A DNA stretch of 46,252 nucleotides. Origin: Bacteroidota bacterium. Lineage in GTDB: Bacteria > Bacteroidota > Bacteroidia > AKYH767-A > 2013-40CM-41-45. Positions 33,671-42,578 of this stretch are shown here, piece after piece (within the stretch, counting starts at the first letter, position 1; the number at the start of each line of letters is the position of its first letter). The position numbers and the translations under genes are program-made. Below the pieces are notes generated by a model. The model had not been told where the DNA came from. It made no database searches and was given only the letters and a program-made list of their open reading frames with translations. Where the stretch lies: contig PLYJ01000279.1 in NCBI GenBank assembly GCA_003151745.1, positions 1-46,252 of the forward strand, written 5' to 3'.

Positions 33671-33731
33671 ATCGCCGCAGATTAGCAGATTTATTTCGTT
33701 TCAAAAAAATAATCTGCTAATCTGCGGCGAT
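33671..33731. terminator. Long perfect hairpin (21-bp stem)
   Basis: ATCGCCGCAGATTAGCAGATT (33671-33691) pairs perfectly with 33711-33731 across a 19-base loop. It sits between AtpZ (stop 33739) and asparaginase (start 33640), both minus strand. T-rich sequence follows on the minus strand, so it probably ends the bactofilin-AtpZ transcript. Confidence 0.6.
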
Positions 33732-33738
33732 TGATCAA

Positions 33739-33969
33739 TTATTGTTTTTTCAGTAAATCCTTTACCACAAAATAAATCGCAATCATCACCGAAAGCAAAC
33801 TGAGCACAATTGTAAATACCGGAAATTTAAGATGAGTGACTTGATCCAGTTTAATTCCACCCCAAACACCGAGCCCGATGATAACAACCATCTGGAACCC
33901 CATGTTTGAATAACGCATGTAATTGTTATGCGGTTTCTGATTTGAGGGTGTCCCCTGGTTTGTCGCCAT
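33739..33969 (-). CDS. AtpZ/AtpI-family membrane protein
   Basis: A 76-residue protein with two membrane helices (about 22-40 and 48-70): YSNMGFQMVVIIGLGVWGGIKLD, then FPVFTIVLSLLSVMIAIYFVVKDL. This is the AtpZ/AtpI build associated with F1Fo ATP synthase assembly or Mg2+/Ca2+ transport. I start at ATG 33969; the longer frame from 34032 adds an unlikely N-terminus. Its start overlaps the bactofilin 3' end by 44 bp, so coupling is likely. The rest of an atp operon does not follow in the window. Confidence 0.8.
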   Translation of the reverse strand: MATNQGTPSNQKPHNNYMRYSNMGFQMVVIIGLGVWGGIKLDQVTHLKFPVFTIVLSLLSVMIAIYFVVKDLLKKQ

Positions 33970-34357
33970 ATTTAATGTCCTTAATTTCAGGACCCATATT
34001 GCATGAGCCTGTGAAGGTGGCTCCCACTTCAACCACTAATTTGCCTGTAACAATATCGCCCATCACGTTAGAAGTTGATTTGAGAAACAATAGTTCAGCG
34101 ACCATAGTTTTTCCTTTTATTGTTCCTGAAAGATCTGCATTCTGGCTATTCACATCGCCTTCCACGATGCCCGTAGTGCCGATCACCACTTTTGCCTTTG
34201 AGAAAATGTTGCCATAGACAGTCCCGTCAACACGAATATCGCCGTTTGAACGGATATCGCCTTCTATTACTGTGCCTGCTCCAATCAGGTTAATGGATGA
34301 GGACACTTGTTCGTTGCCTTTGTTTGACATTGGATCGGTTTTAGATTTACTAAACAT
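33926..34357 (-). CDS. Bactofilin (polymer-forming cytoskeletal protein)
   Basis: A 143-residue protein. The central DUF583 right-handed beta-helix (about 22-120) shows periodic short strands with Gly and Val: INLIGAGTVIEGDIRSNGDIRVDGTVYGNI, continuing through IGTTGIVEGDVNSQNADLSGTIKG to GDIVTGKLVVEVGATFTGS. The ends are disordered and polar. Bactofilins form filaments on the inner membrane and act in cell shape or in placing envelope enzymes. It overlaps the AtpZ gene; this pair is seen repeatedly in Bacteroidota in my recollection. Confidence 0.9.
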   Translation of the reverse strand: MFSKSKTDPMSNKGNEQVSSSINLIGAGTVIEGDIRSNGDIRVDGTVYGNIFSKAKVVIGTTGIVEGDVNSQNADLSGTIKGKTMVAELLFLKSTSNVMGDIVTGKLVVEVGATFTGSCNMGPEIKDIKYGDKPGDTLKSETA

Positions 34358-34489
34358 GATTAGGATTTTAGAAGATCAGCAAATGTAAAATAATTTTTCA
34401 AACGGTCAGAAATTATTTTATATTAAGTTGCGAATGTTCTTAACTATGCATATAGAATTTTGCGGATACTGTTAGAATTGTATGAATGG

Positions 34490-34519
34490 TTGATATCAAA
34501 GAAGCCCTTCGTACTTTTG
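34490..34519 (+). promoter_or_regulatory. Bacteroidota-type promoter of the Crp-family gene
   Basis: TTG (34490-34492), a 19-bp spacer and TACTTTTG (34512-34519) fit the TTTG/TAnnTTTG consensus very well. The leader would be about 12 nt. Confidence 0.65.
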
Positions 34520-34537
34520 CGTTAACCATTTTATTTT

Positions 34538-35122
34538 ATGAAAGAAGCTTTGCAAACTTACTTGCAGGAAAGAAAGGTAATTCTCACCGAAGAGCAATTC
34601 AACCATTGGTCTTCTCTTTTTATACCAAAGAAGATGAAGAAGGGTGAGTTCCTGCTGAATGAAGGAGAGGTTTGTAAATACACGGCTTTTGTTGTGAAGG
34701 GATGCCTGAGGCTTTACACCATTGATAATAAAGGCAAGGAACACATCATGCAGTTTGCTCCCGAGAACTGGTGGATAAGCGACATGGATAGCTTTGCCAA
34801 AGGCACTCCTTCGGTTTATTTTATTGATGCGCTGGAGGGTTCAGAAGTGCTGCTGATTGATTTTCCATCGCAGGATAAGTCGCTGAATCAAATCCCTAAG
34901 CTTGCCCTGTTCTTTCAACAATTAATGCAAAACCGCCAGACTGCCTCTCAGAAAAGAATCATCTTTTCCATGAGCGCCTCTGCTGAAGACCGTTATCTTG
35001 ATTTTTTGAAAACCTATCCTTCTTTTACTCAGCGTGTACCCCAGCACATGATTGCTTCTTATCTTGGCATAACACCGGAATCGCTGAGCCGCATAAGAAA
35101 ACAAGTTGTAACAAGGAAATAG
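34538..35122 (+). CDS. Crp/Fnr family transcriptional regulator
   Basis: A 194-residue regulator. Residues 1-120 form a cyclic-nucleotide-binding-like beta-barrel (FIPKKMKKGEFLLNEGEVCKYTAFVVKGCLRLYTIDNKGKEHIMQFA). Residues 140-190 form a short winged helix with RVPQHMIASYLGITPESLSRIRKQ. This compact Bacteroidota type usually lacks the Arg-Ser cAMP pocket, and no clear RSxxA phosphate cassette is seen here, so the ligand is unknown. Its downstream neighbour is the DODA-type dioxygenase (110 bp), which could be a target. The start ATG at 34538 follows a good promoter. Confidence 0.9.
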   Translation: MKEALQTYLQERKVILTEEQFNHWSSLFIPKKMKKGEFLLNEGEVCKYTAFVVKGCLRLYTIDNKGKEHIMQFAPENWWISDMDSFAKGTPSVYFIDALEGSEVLLIDFPSQDKSLNQIPKLALFFQQLMQNRQTASQKRIIFSMSASAEDRYLDFLKTYPSFTQRVPQHMIASYLGITPESLSRIRKQVVTRK

Positions 35123-35231
35123 GGGGAGTTGCCCGCTTACATCCTTATTCCTAACTTCCTTAATCCCTCTTTCTTACCATACATCAATGTGCAACACTAT
35201 GCCAATGATGTAATTTTGTACCGCAATTAAA

Positions 35232-36101
35232 ATGGATATAAAGAAGTTCATACAGTCAATGGCATTAATGCCGTTGACGTCATGTGCAATGAAATTAGAA
35301 CAATTAAAAAATATCACGGACACATTCAGCAATACAGGTAAAATGCCTGTGTTCTTCATAGGTCATGGCAGCCCTATGAATGCAATTGAAGATAATTCAT
35401 ATACACGAAGCTGGCACGCAATGGGCAAATCGGTAACGGAGAAACCGAATGCAATTCTTGTCGTGTCGGCACACTGGCTTACGCAGGGATCTTATGTAAG
35501 CACGAATCCTGCACCTGAAACTATATATGATTTTGGCGGCTTCCCCGGTGAATTATACAAGCAAACATATCCTGCACCCGGTTCTCCCGAATATGCGAAG
35601 GAAGTGATGAAATTAATTCCCGAAGCGAAAGAAGATAAGGAATGGGGGTTGGATCACGGTTCGTGGTCGGTGTTGAAACATTTGTATCCGGAAGCAAAAA
35701 TTCCTGTCTTCCAGGTGAGCATTGATTATTACCGCCCCATGCAATATCATTTTGATTTAGCTAAAAGGTTAAAATCATTGCGGGAGAAAGGCGTGCTCAT
35801 CATCGGAAGCGGGAACGTGGTACATAATTTGCAAATGTTCTTTTCAAGAAAGGATACAACTCCGTTTGACTGGACTATTGAATTTGACAATTGGGTGAAA
35901 GATAGAATCGTTAATCATGATTTTCAAAGCTTAGTTGATTATGAAAAGCATGGAAGCTCAACAAAGCTTGCTGTGCCGACGGTTGATCACTATGTGCCGA
36001 TGATATATACATTAGGTCTGGCAGATAAAAATGAAGAGATTAAGTTTACGAATGAGGAGACGCTTGGGTCTATAAGCATGAGGGCATTTCGGGTTGGATA
36101 G
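35232..36101 (+). CDS. Extradiol DODA-type dioxygenase (LigB/YgiD family)
   Basis: A 289-residue class III extradiol dioxygenase of the DODA/YgiD type. The residues expected for the non-haem metal site are present: FIGHGSPMNAI near 42-52 with His, VVSAHWL near 79-85 with His, LDHGSWSVL near 134 with His, and IGSGNVVHNL near 191-200 with His. Relatives cleave the ring of 4,5-dihydroxyphenylalanine; the native substrate here is unknown. The first ~25 residues look like a weak signal or lipobox-like region (MPLTSCA) but could be part of the fold. A TAATTTTG box is at 35211-35218. Confidence 0.85.
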   Translation: MDIKKFIQSMALMPLTSCAMKLEQLKNITDTFSNTGKMPVFFIGHGSPMNAIEDNSYTRSWHAMGKSVTEKPNAILVVSAHWLTQGSYVSTNPAPETIYDFGGFPGELYKQTYPAPGSPEYAKEVMKLIPEAKEDKEWGLDHGSWSVLKHLYPEAKIPVFQVSIDYYRPMQYHFDLAKRLKSLREKGVLIIGSGNVVHNLQMFFSRKDTTPFDWTIEFDNWVKDRIVNHDFQSLVDYEKHGSSTKLAVPTVDHYVPMIYTLGLADKNEEIKFTNEETLGSISMRAFRVG

Positions 36102-36102
36102 A

Positions 36103-36136
36103 AAAGCCTCACACCGGCCCTCTCCAAAAGAGAGGA
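36103..36136 (+). repeat. Interspersed CCTCTCC dyad repeat, copy 1
   Basis: AGCCTCAC..CGGCCCTCTCCAAAAGAGAGG directly after the dioxygenase stop. Related copies are at 42388-42421 (plus) and about 46170-46215 (inverted). It carries a CCTCTC/GAGAGG hairpin. Confidence 0.65.
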
Positions 36137-36187
36137 AAAAAAATGAAAACTAATTAATAACTAACTATAAATTTAAAAACTAAAATT

Positions 36188-36736
36188 ATGAAGACACCAG
36201 AAACAATCACCACAACCAAGTGGAATTTAGACGCGGCTCATTCTGAAATTCAGTTTAAAGCCAAACACCTTTTAATCACTACGGTGACAGGTGAATTTAA
36301 AAAATATGAAGCAACGGTGGAAACAGAGGGAGATGATTTTACGACAGCTACAATCACATTCACCGCTGACACTGCCTCCGTTGATACAGGTAGCGAACAA
36401 CGTGACGGGCACATAAAGAGCGCTGATTTCTTCGATATAGAAAAGTTTCCAAAGCTGAAATTTGTTTCTACAAAGATTGAAAAAAAGGATGCCGATAATT
36501 TTATTCTGCATGGTGATCTTACCATTCGCGATGTAACAAAGTCAGTTACATTGAATGTTGAATTCGGTGGAATAGCAAAGGATCCGTGGGGTGGAACAAG
36601 AGCAGGTTTCAACGTAACAGGTAAAGTAAACCGTAAAGATTTCGGTTTGAACTGGAACGTGCTTACTGAAGGTGGAGGAATGTTAGTGAGCGAAGAAGTG
36701 AAAATCGTTGCCAGTGTACAATTGGTGAAGGCATAA
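36188..36736 (+). CDS. YceI family protein
   Basis: A 182-residue lipocalin-like beta-barrel protein. Family signatures are WNLDAAHSEIQFKAKHL near 12-28, GDDFTTATITFTADTASVDTGSEQRDGHIKSADFFDIEKFPKLKFVST near 48-95, and DLTIRDVTKSVTLNVEF near 110-125, ending with a late FGLNWN. YceI proteins bind isoprenoid-type lipids in the periplasm or cytosol. No signal peptide is seen, so it is probably cytosolic. It follows the dioxygenase gene on the same strand by 86 bp. Confidence 0.92.
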   Translation: MKTPETITTTKWNLDAAHSEIQFKAKHLLITTVTGEFKKYEATVETEGDDFTTATITFTADTASVDTGSEQRDGHIKSADFFDIEKFPKLKFVSTKIEKKDADNFILHGDLTIRDVTKSVTLNVEFGGIAKDPWGGTRAGFNVTGKVNRKDFGLNWNVLTEGGGMLVSEEVKIVASVQLVKA

Positions 36737-36763
36737 ATTAAAAAGTCTTCAGTCCGCAGCCAA

Positions 36764-36810
36764 CAATCCTCAGTATGCACTGAAAGAACCTAAGTGCACA
36801 CTGCGGATTG
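36764..36810. terminator. Hairpin between convergent YceI and dprA genes
   Basis: CAATCCTCAGTATGCAC (36764-36780) and its near complement at 36794-36810 form a ~17-bp imperfect stem. It lies between two convergent stops and probably ends both transcripts. Confidence 0.55.
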
Positions 36811-36821
36811 CTAACTAATTC

Positions 36822-37934
36822 TTAATTTAGCTGATATACTTTTCCTGGCAACGAGCGAAGCACTCCTGCAAATTCAAGATTAAGCAAGCTGGAAGAAACT
36901 TTGCTGACAGGTAGCTTTGACCGAAGAATGAGGCTGTCAATATTCAGTTTTCCGTTTTCCTGTAGCAACTCTACGAGAATCCGTTCTTCTTCTTTCAAGT
37001 CATTAAAGATAACCATTTGCTTATTGGGCTTTGCTTTCTTTTCTTCAATATCCCAATTCAGGGATTTGATAAACTGTTCAGGGCTTTCTAAAAGCGCTGC
37101 TTTATTTTCACTAATCAAATGATTGCATCCTTGTGAATGAGTGTCATTCACTTTTCCCGGCACAGCAAACACATCACGGTTGTAGCCAAAAGCAATGTCA
37201 GCGGTTATTAATGCCCCGCCTTTTAAGGCGCTCTCCACTACAATCACTGCATCTACCATTCCTCCAACAATGCGATTGCGTGAAGGAAAGTTTTCCCTGT
37301 CGGGATTGGTTTGGCTCATAAATTCTGTGAGCAATCCTCCGTTAGCAAGCATCTTCTCAGCTGTGCTTTTATGATTGTCCGGATAAATTTTGTCAAGTCC
37401 ATGAGCTAACACTCCAACCGTTGGCAAATTATTGTTCAACGCAATCTTGTGAGCTGCTATGTCAATGCCATAAGCAAGCCCGCTTACGATGGTGATGTTA
37501 TATGCAGCAAATCCTTCTATCAGCTTTTCGCAAACTTGCTTACCGTAATCAGTTGCATTACGCGTACCGACTATAGCAATTATCTTCTTTGCATTTAAAT
37601 CAGTATTGCCTTTAAAATAAAGCATCGTAGGGGAGTCGTCACAATTCTTCAGGCGCGAAGGGTAATCAGCATCAAGATAAAAAAGCGGAGTGATTTTATA
37701 TTTACGAATAAAATCCACTTCCTCCTCCGCCCTGTCAAAAACATCATGATTGGTGATTGATTCGGAAATAATTTTCCCAACACCCGGAATCTGTTCAAGC
37801 TGACGCTTTTTATTTCTGAAGACTTCCTCGACCCCTCCGCAATAGCTTACAAGTGTCTTTGCTTTAACGGGACCAACCTCAGGCAGCAGTGTGAGTGCGA
37901 TCCGGTATTTTAATATTTCATCTGCAGATAACAT
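36822..37934 (-). CDS. dprA: DNA-processing protein DprA
   Basis: A 370-residue protein that binds single-stranded DNA and loads RecA during natural transformation. Residues 1-65 are an N-terminal SAM/HhH-like domain (LLPEVGPVKAKTLVS, QIPGVGKIISESI). The Rossmann-like core follows, with IAIVGTRNATDYGKQ near 120, IVSGLAYGIDIAAHKIAL near 155, GVLAHGLDKIYPDNH, and NRIVGGMVDAVIVVE. The C-terminal winged helix (about 305-370) carries LLQENGKLNIDSLILRSKLPVSKVSSSLLNLE. It indicates competence or recombination capacity, but no other com genes are present here. Confidence 0.95.
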   Translation of the reverse strand: MLSADEILKYRIALTLLPEVGPVKAKTLVSYCGGVEEVFRNKKRQLEQIPGVGKIISESITNHDVFDRAEEEVDFIRKYKITPLFYLDADYPSRLKNCDDSPTMLYFKGNTDLNAKKIIAIVGTRNATDYGKQVCEKLIEGFAAYNITIVSGLAYGIDIAAHKIALNNNLPTVGVLAHGLDKIYPDNHKSTAEKMLANGGLLTEFMSQTNPDRENFPSRNRIVGGMVDAVIVVESALKGGALITADIAFGYNRDVFAVPGKVNDTHSQGCNHLISENKAALLESPEQFIKSLNWDIEEKKAKPNKQMVIFNDLKEEERILVELLQENGKLNIDSLILRSKLPVSKVSSSLLNLEFAGVLRSLPGKVYQLN

Positions 37935-38039
37935 GAGATTGCAATAATACTACAGTTTTATTTAATCGCGCACATGACTGAGGCCAAGTTTGTTGTCATT
38001 TATCTGGTTTCGCAAAATCGCACCAAAGGCAGATTCGTC

Positions 38040-38312
38040 AAAATCTGTGATGCGATTTTTAAAATTAGTGATGCAATTATTAAAATCAGTAATGTGATCT
38101 TTAAATTTAGAGATGCAATTTTTAAAATCAGTAATGCGATGTTTAAATTCATGAATGCAATCTTTAAAATCAGTGTTACGATCTTTAAAATCAATGATGC
38201 AATTTTTAAAATCATGGTACTAATCTTTAAAAAAGAAGTCACTATCTTTAAAATTCAAGGTTGAATCTTTAAAAAAGAAGCCGCTATTTTAAAAATTCAA
38301 AGTTGAATTTTC
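38040..38312. repeat. 21-bp tandem array 3 (TTTAAAAT core, 13 units)
   Basis: Thirteen units of exactly 21 bp of the form AAAATCAGTGATGCAATCTTT, with the core spanning each unit joint (ATCTTTAAAATCA-type palindrome). The last four units have changed to AAAAAAGAAG or AAAATTCAAGGTTGA variants but keep the period. Both strands remain open because 21 is a multiple of 3. It lies between dprA and the frameshifted secreted-protein gene. Confidence 0.93.
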
Positions 38313-38433
38313 ATCAAATATGCCTTTTTGTGCTAAAAATGATGTTTTTGGCCTTTTTAAGGCGAAACTAACCGCTGGGGTTAAAATGAGTTACTTTGTG
38401 TGTTGCTTACATAGAACTTAAAACTCTTCTCGC

Positions 38434-39058
38434 ATGAAAAATTCAATAAAATATTTGCTCTTAGCGGCAATTGCAGGATTCTTTTTCCTAAACATATCTG
38501 GTAAAGAAGATAAAAAACAGGAACAACCGGCGCAAACGCAGCTCAAAAAGATGCCTAAAATACCTAATGAAGATTTTGAAGATAGGCACAATAAAGCTTG
38601 GACGTCAAAGATTATTACAACCAATGTGGACCAAGATCCTTGGCCCGGTGCTCGGGAGCCAGAAGAAGAAAATTATATAATCAGCCTTGATTCAGTTAAT
38701 GTACATAAAGGAAAATATTGCGCAATATTAACATTAACACCGGGTGATAATGAATTATGGATAATGTTAGAAAATAAATTTCCGGTTTCTGTTCACCCCC
38801 TCCATTTTGCATGCGTATGTAAGATGCATTCTTGGCAACCCATCGGATGATGTAGGTATAAGAATTGAACTTTTAAAAAACGGCACCGTGATTGATCAAG
38901 GTTTATGGACTGACACCATCTCAATAAAACAATGGACTGAAATAACCATTCCTATAACGAATACAACATCAGAAATAGATTCAGCATACATTAATATTAA
39001 CGCAGCCTCTACTTCAGCCACTGCACATTTTTGGGTAGATGATTTATTTTTCAAATAA
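38434..39058 (+). pseudogene. Frameshifted exported protein gene
   Basis: Two overlapping frames together give one plausible protein of about 207 residues. The first (38434-38850) has a signal peptide (MKNSIKYLLLAAIAGFFFL), then a region ending DNELWIMLENKFPVSV. The second frame continues HAYVRCILGNPSDDVGIRIELLKNGTV up to ATAHFWVDDLFFK at 39058. The switch falls near 38795-38815, where a CCCCC run occurs. The C-terminal part looks like a beta-sandwich (carbohydrate-binding-module-like) domain. It may be a real mutation or a sequencing error in a homopolymer. Confidence 0.65.
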
Positions 39059-39125
39059 TCTTAAAATTAAAAACATCCTGCACGTTCAAAACAGAAATTG
39101 AAGCAACATAAAAACGATTGTGTAA

Positions 39126-41507
39126 ATGCCTTATATTCGACACAAAATAATTAAAAGAATGCGTCGTCTCCTTACATGCATGATTTTATTCTTCATTATT
39201 TCACCATTACTCCTTTGTGCGCAAAATAGCATTGTAAAAGGGATTGTAAAAAATCAAACAAATGCTGCGCCTCTGTTTGGCGTTACAGTTGTTGATGAAG
39301 CTAACAATGGCACTGCAACTGATTCAGCAGGCAATTATGAATTAAAGCTTGCGCACGGCAAACATACAATCTCCTTTAAATTTATAAGCTTTACAGAAAA
39401 GAAAGCTGACGTAGAATTGAAAGAAGGAGAAACAAGGGTATTAAATATTTCCCTTTCCGAAGCATCAAAAGAACTTGGGACAGTTGTAGTGAGCGCCAGC
39501 AAATTTGAACAACGGATCGAGGACGTAACAGTTTCTATGGAAGTAATAAAACCTTCTCTTGTAGAAAATAGAAATACCACTTCAACAGATGAGATACTCA
39601 ACCAATTACCCGGGGTCAATGTTATTGACGGGCAAGCCAACATTCGCGGAGGTGCAGGCTGGAGCTACGGCGCAGGAAGCCGCGTGATGGTGCTTGTGGA
39701 TGATCTTCCTGAGCTTTCAGCAGATGCAGGCGATGCGAAATGGGAGTTCATTCCTTTAGAAAATCTTTCACAGATGGAGGTAATTAAGGGCGCTTCTTCC
39801 GCTTTGTTTGGTTCTTCAGCTCTTGACGGCGTTATTAATATCAGGACTGCTTATCCGACAGACACGCCGCAAACAAAAATAAATGTGTTTAGCGGATTTT
39901 ACGACACGCCTGATCCGGCAAACCTTAAATGGTGGGGAAATAAATTACAGCTTGCTTCCGGTGCAAACTTTTTTCACAGCAGGCAAATCAAAAATATTGA
40001 TCTCGTCATAGGAGGAAATTATTTTAAAGATAATGGTTACAGGCAAGGGGAGAATGAAGAACGCTATCGCTTCAATGGAAATTTCCGTTATCGTTTCAGG
40101 AAAATAGAAGGCCTTTCAGCAGGTGTGAATTTCAATCATGCGAAAGTACAGAGCGGACTGTTTTTTATATGGGCAAATGATACGACGGGAGCGCTTCGTC
40201 CCTTAGGCGGACTTAATCCTGACTCCACCAGCATCAGCTTATCCACTGTCTATCGCACCACCATTGATCCGTTCGTCACCTACGTTGACAAGAAAGGAAA
40301 TAGTTTTAAACTGAGGACACGTTACTTTAATACCGTCAACATTAATAATACTAACCAGAATTCAACAGGGAATGTCTATTATTCAGAGCTTCAATATCAA
40401 AAACATTTCAGCGAACAACTTGTTATAACTGCAGGTGCAGTTGAAAATTATTCAACGGTGCAGGCACAGCTGTATGGCAATCACAATTCAAATAACTATG
40501 CCTTTTTCGGACAGGCAGATGCCAGGTGGAAGCGGTTTACTTTTTCTTTTGGAGCGAGAGCGGAGCATTATAGAACAGACACCATTGCAGAAAAATTAAC
40601 ACCCGTTATCCGCGCAGGAATTAATTATCATCTGGCAAAGGAAACATACCTGCGTGCTTCATACGGGCAGGGTTATCGCGTTCCATCTATTGCTGAAAAA
40701 TTTATACAAACAACGGTTGGCGGCGTAACCATTTATCCAAACGATTCCCTTCAGCCTGAGAAAGGATTATCGTCCGAGGTAGGAATTATGCAGGGGGTTA
40801 AACTGGGATCATGGACCGGTTATATTGATGTTGCCGGGTTTTTAACAGAGTACAACAACATGACAGAATTTGTGTTTAATCAATGGGGTCCCGGACCTTA
40901 TACTATAATACCTCTCTATATTGGCGTAGGATTCCGCTCCATCAATACAGGAAACACGGAGACCAGAGGAATAGATATTTCCTTTGCAGGAACAGGTGAA
41001 ATTTTGCCCGGCGTAAAAGCTAACCTCGTTGCCGGTTATACATACATTGATCCCAGGCAAATTTCTTTTAATGATACATATATCAAGGAAGTAAGTTCAG
41101 GCGCTGATTCAGGGCTTATTGGTCCAAAATCTTACTTAGGAACTGATTCCAGCACATTTCTTAAATACCGTTATACAAGCCTGATGAGAGCAGATTTGGA
41201 ATTGACTTATAAGAGAGTTTCATTTGGAATAAGTATGCGATATAACAGCTTTATGGAAAATATTGACAAAATCTTTGTTTCCAAACTGCTCGGCTCTGCT
41301 CAAGAAGTAGTTCCCGGCTTATCGGAATACAGAGAGACACATCATACAGGCGACACTGTGTTTGATCTGCACCTCGGCTACCAGGCAACAAAAATCCTGA
41401 AGGTATCTTTCATCGTCAAAAACGCGTTGAACCGGGAGTATATGAGTCGGCCGGCAGATATACTGCCACCGCGCAGTTTTACAATTCAACTCTCTGCCGC
41501 TTTTTAA
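39126..41507 (+). CDS. TonB-dependent outer-membrane receptor
   Basis: A 793-residue receptor. A signal peptide near 12-33 ends LLLCAQ; ATG at 39159 (MRRLLTC) is a credible alternative start. Residues 34-115 form a CarboxypepD_reg-like extension (VKGIVKNQTNAAPLFGVTVVD, FKFISFTEKKADV). The plug is about 120-235, with LNQLPGVNVIDGQANIRGG and VDDLPELSADAGDAKWEFIPLENLSQMEVIKGASSALFGSSALDGVINI. The barrel ends FTIQLSAAF. It imports a substrate using TonB energy; no SusD partner is adjacent, so a metal-chelate or vitamin role is as likely as a glycan. Confidence 0.93.
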   Translation: MPYIRHKIIKRMRRLLTCMILFFIISPLLLCAQNSIVKGIVKNQTNAAPLFGVTVVDEANNGTATDSAGNYELKLAHGKHTISFKFISFTEKKADVELKEGETRVLNISLSEASKELGTVVVSASKFEQRIEDVTVSMEVIKPSLVENRNTTSTDEILNQLPGVNVIDGQANIRGGAGWSYGAGSRVMVLVDDLPELSADAGDAKWEFIPLENLSQMEVIKGASSALFGSSALDGVINIRTAYPTDTPQTKINVFSGFYDTPDPANLKWWGNKLQLASGANFFHSRQIKNIDLVIGGNYFKDNGYRQGENEERYRFNGNFRYRFRKIEGLSAGVNFNHAKVQSGLFFIWANDTTGALRPLGGLNPDSTSISLSTVYRTTIDPFVTYVDKKGNSFKLRTRYFNTVNINNTNQNSTGNVYYSELQYQKHFSEQLVITAGAVENYSTVQAQLYGNHNSNNYAFFGQADARWKRFTFSFGARAEHYRTDTIAEKLTPVIRAGINYHLAKETYLRASYGQGYRVPSIAEKFIQTTVGGVTIYPNDSLQPEKGLSSEVGIMQGVKLGSWTGYIDVAGFLTEYNNMTEFVFNQWGPGPYTIIPLYIGVGFRSINTGNTETRGIDISFAGTGEILPGVKANLVAGYTYIDPRQISFNDTYIKEVSSGADSGLIGPKSYLGTDSSTFLKYRYTSLMRADLELTYKRVSFGISMRYNSFMENIDKIFVSKLLGSAQEVVPGLSEYRETHHTGDTVFDLHLGYQATKILKVSFIVKNALNREYMSRPADILPPRSFTIQLSAAF

Positions 41508-41650
41508 ATCAAGCGGGATTGAAAAGCAACGTATGATATAGCCCCACAGTGTGTTCATAAAATAGCCAAAATAATTATTCACCCGTTTTGTTTTCATTGT
41601 TACTTTTGCGCGGGTAAAATTTCCTTTCGTTTAAAAGAACTAATTCAGGC

Positions 41651-42388
41651 ATGAATATTATCGGCATCATTCCTTCACGCTTCAGCAGCACGCGGTTTCC
41701 GGGCAAGCCGTTGGCAGATATAAACGGCACGAGCATGATTCAGCGTGTGTATGAACAGGCTAAAAAAGCAAAGCGCCTTACCGATGTGGTAATTGCAACC
41801 GATGATGAACGCATCTTTAATCATGTCAATGAATTTGGCGGACAGGTTGTTATGACTGCTCCAACACATCAAAGCGGCACTGACCGTTGCGCTGAGATAA
41901 TAGAGAAGGACAAAAAGCATGATTTGGTAGTGGTGATAAATATACAAGGTGATGAACCGTATATCCATCCTGAACAAATAGACCAGCTATGCGGCTGCTT
42001 TGATAATTCAGATACGCAGATTGCTACGCTTGTCAATGAAATAAAATCAAGCAATGAGCTTTTCAATCATAACAATGTTAAGGTCATTCTCAATAAACTC
42101 AGTGAAGCGATTTATTTCAGCCGCTCGCCGGTTCCTTATTGCAGGAATTTCCCCGAACAGGAGTGGATAAAGCACCATACCTATTATAAGCACATCGGCA
42201 TTTACGGTTATCGCAGAGACATACTACTTGAAATTGCAAAGCTTGAAAAAACAAAATTAGAGATCACAGAATCCCTCGAACAGCTTCGCTGGATTGAGAA
42301 CAGCTACAAGATAAGAGCAGAAATTACCACCTACGAAAGTGTTTCCATTGATACTCCCGAAGACCTGCTGAAAGTGTCAGGAAGATAA
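41651..42388 (+). CDS. kdsB: 3-deoxy-manno-octulosonate cytidylyltransferase
   Basis: A 245-residue enzyme making CMP-Kdo for lipopolysaccharide assembly. The N-terminal nucleotide loop IIPSRFSSTRFPGKPL is at 6-21, and DVVIATDDERIF, VVVINIQGDEPYIHPEQID and the late RWIENSYKIR follow family order. A TACTTTTG box at 41601-41608 is a probable -7 element. Downstream (190 bp) is the HU/SPOR protein gene. It shows that the host makes Kdo-containing LPS. Confidence 0.95.
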   Translation: MNIIGIIPSRFSSTRFPGKPLADINGTSMIQRVYEQAKKAKRLTDVVIATDDERIFNHVNEFGGQVVMTAPTHQSGTDRCAEIIEKDKKHDLVVVINIQGDEPYIHPEQIDQLCGCFDNSDTQIATLVNEIKSSNELFNHNNVKVILNKLSEAIYFSRSPVPYCRNFPEQEWIKHHTYYKHIGIYGYRRDILLEIAKLEKTKLEITESLEQLRWIENSYKIRAEITTYESVSIDTPEDLLKVSGR

Positions 42389-42421
42389 AGCCTCACCCCA
42401 TCCCTCTCCAAAGGAGAGGGC
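42388..42421 (+). repeat. Interspersed CCTCTCC dyad repeat, copy 2
   Basis: AAAGCCTCACCCCATCCC followed by TCTCCAAAGGAGAGGG starts at the kdsB stop. It carries an 8-base CCCTCTCC/GGAGAGGG stem and may serve as a terminator. It matches copy 1 at 36103 and inverted copy 3 near 46170. Confidence 0.7.
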
Positions 42422-42578
42422 GTTGTTGAAAACTTCCCCCTTTTTTGTTCACTTCTTTCCAGGCACAAACTTTTCTCCGATTCCTTTTAATCTAAATTAG
42501 CAAAGTCCTCTTTACGTTAATTTAGGAATCTTCACTGAAGGCGATTCGTAAATTTGTACAGATTCGTATTCGTAGATT

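Noticed and set aside
37974-38264. Open frames on both strands with KISNAIFK-like repeats
   Set aside because: Same artefact of a 21-bp array; no start signal or homology.
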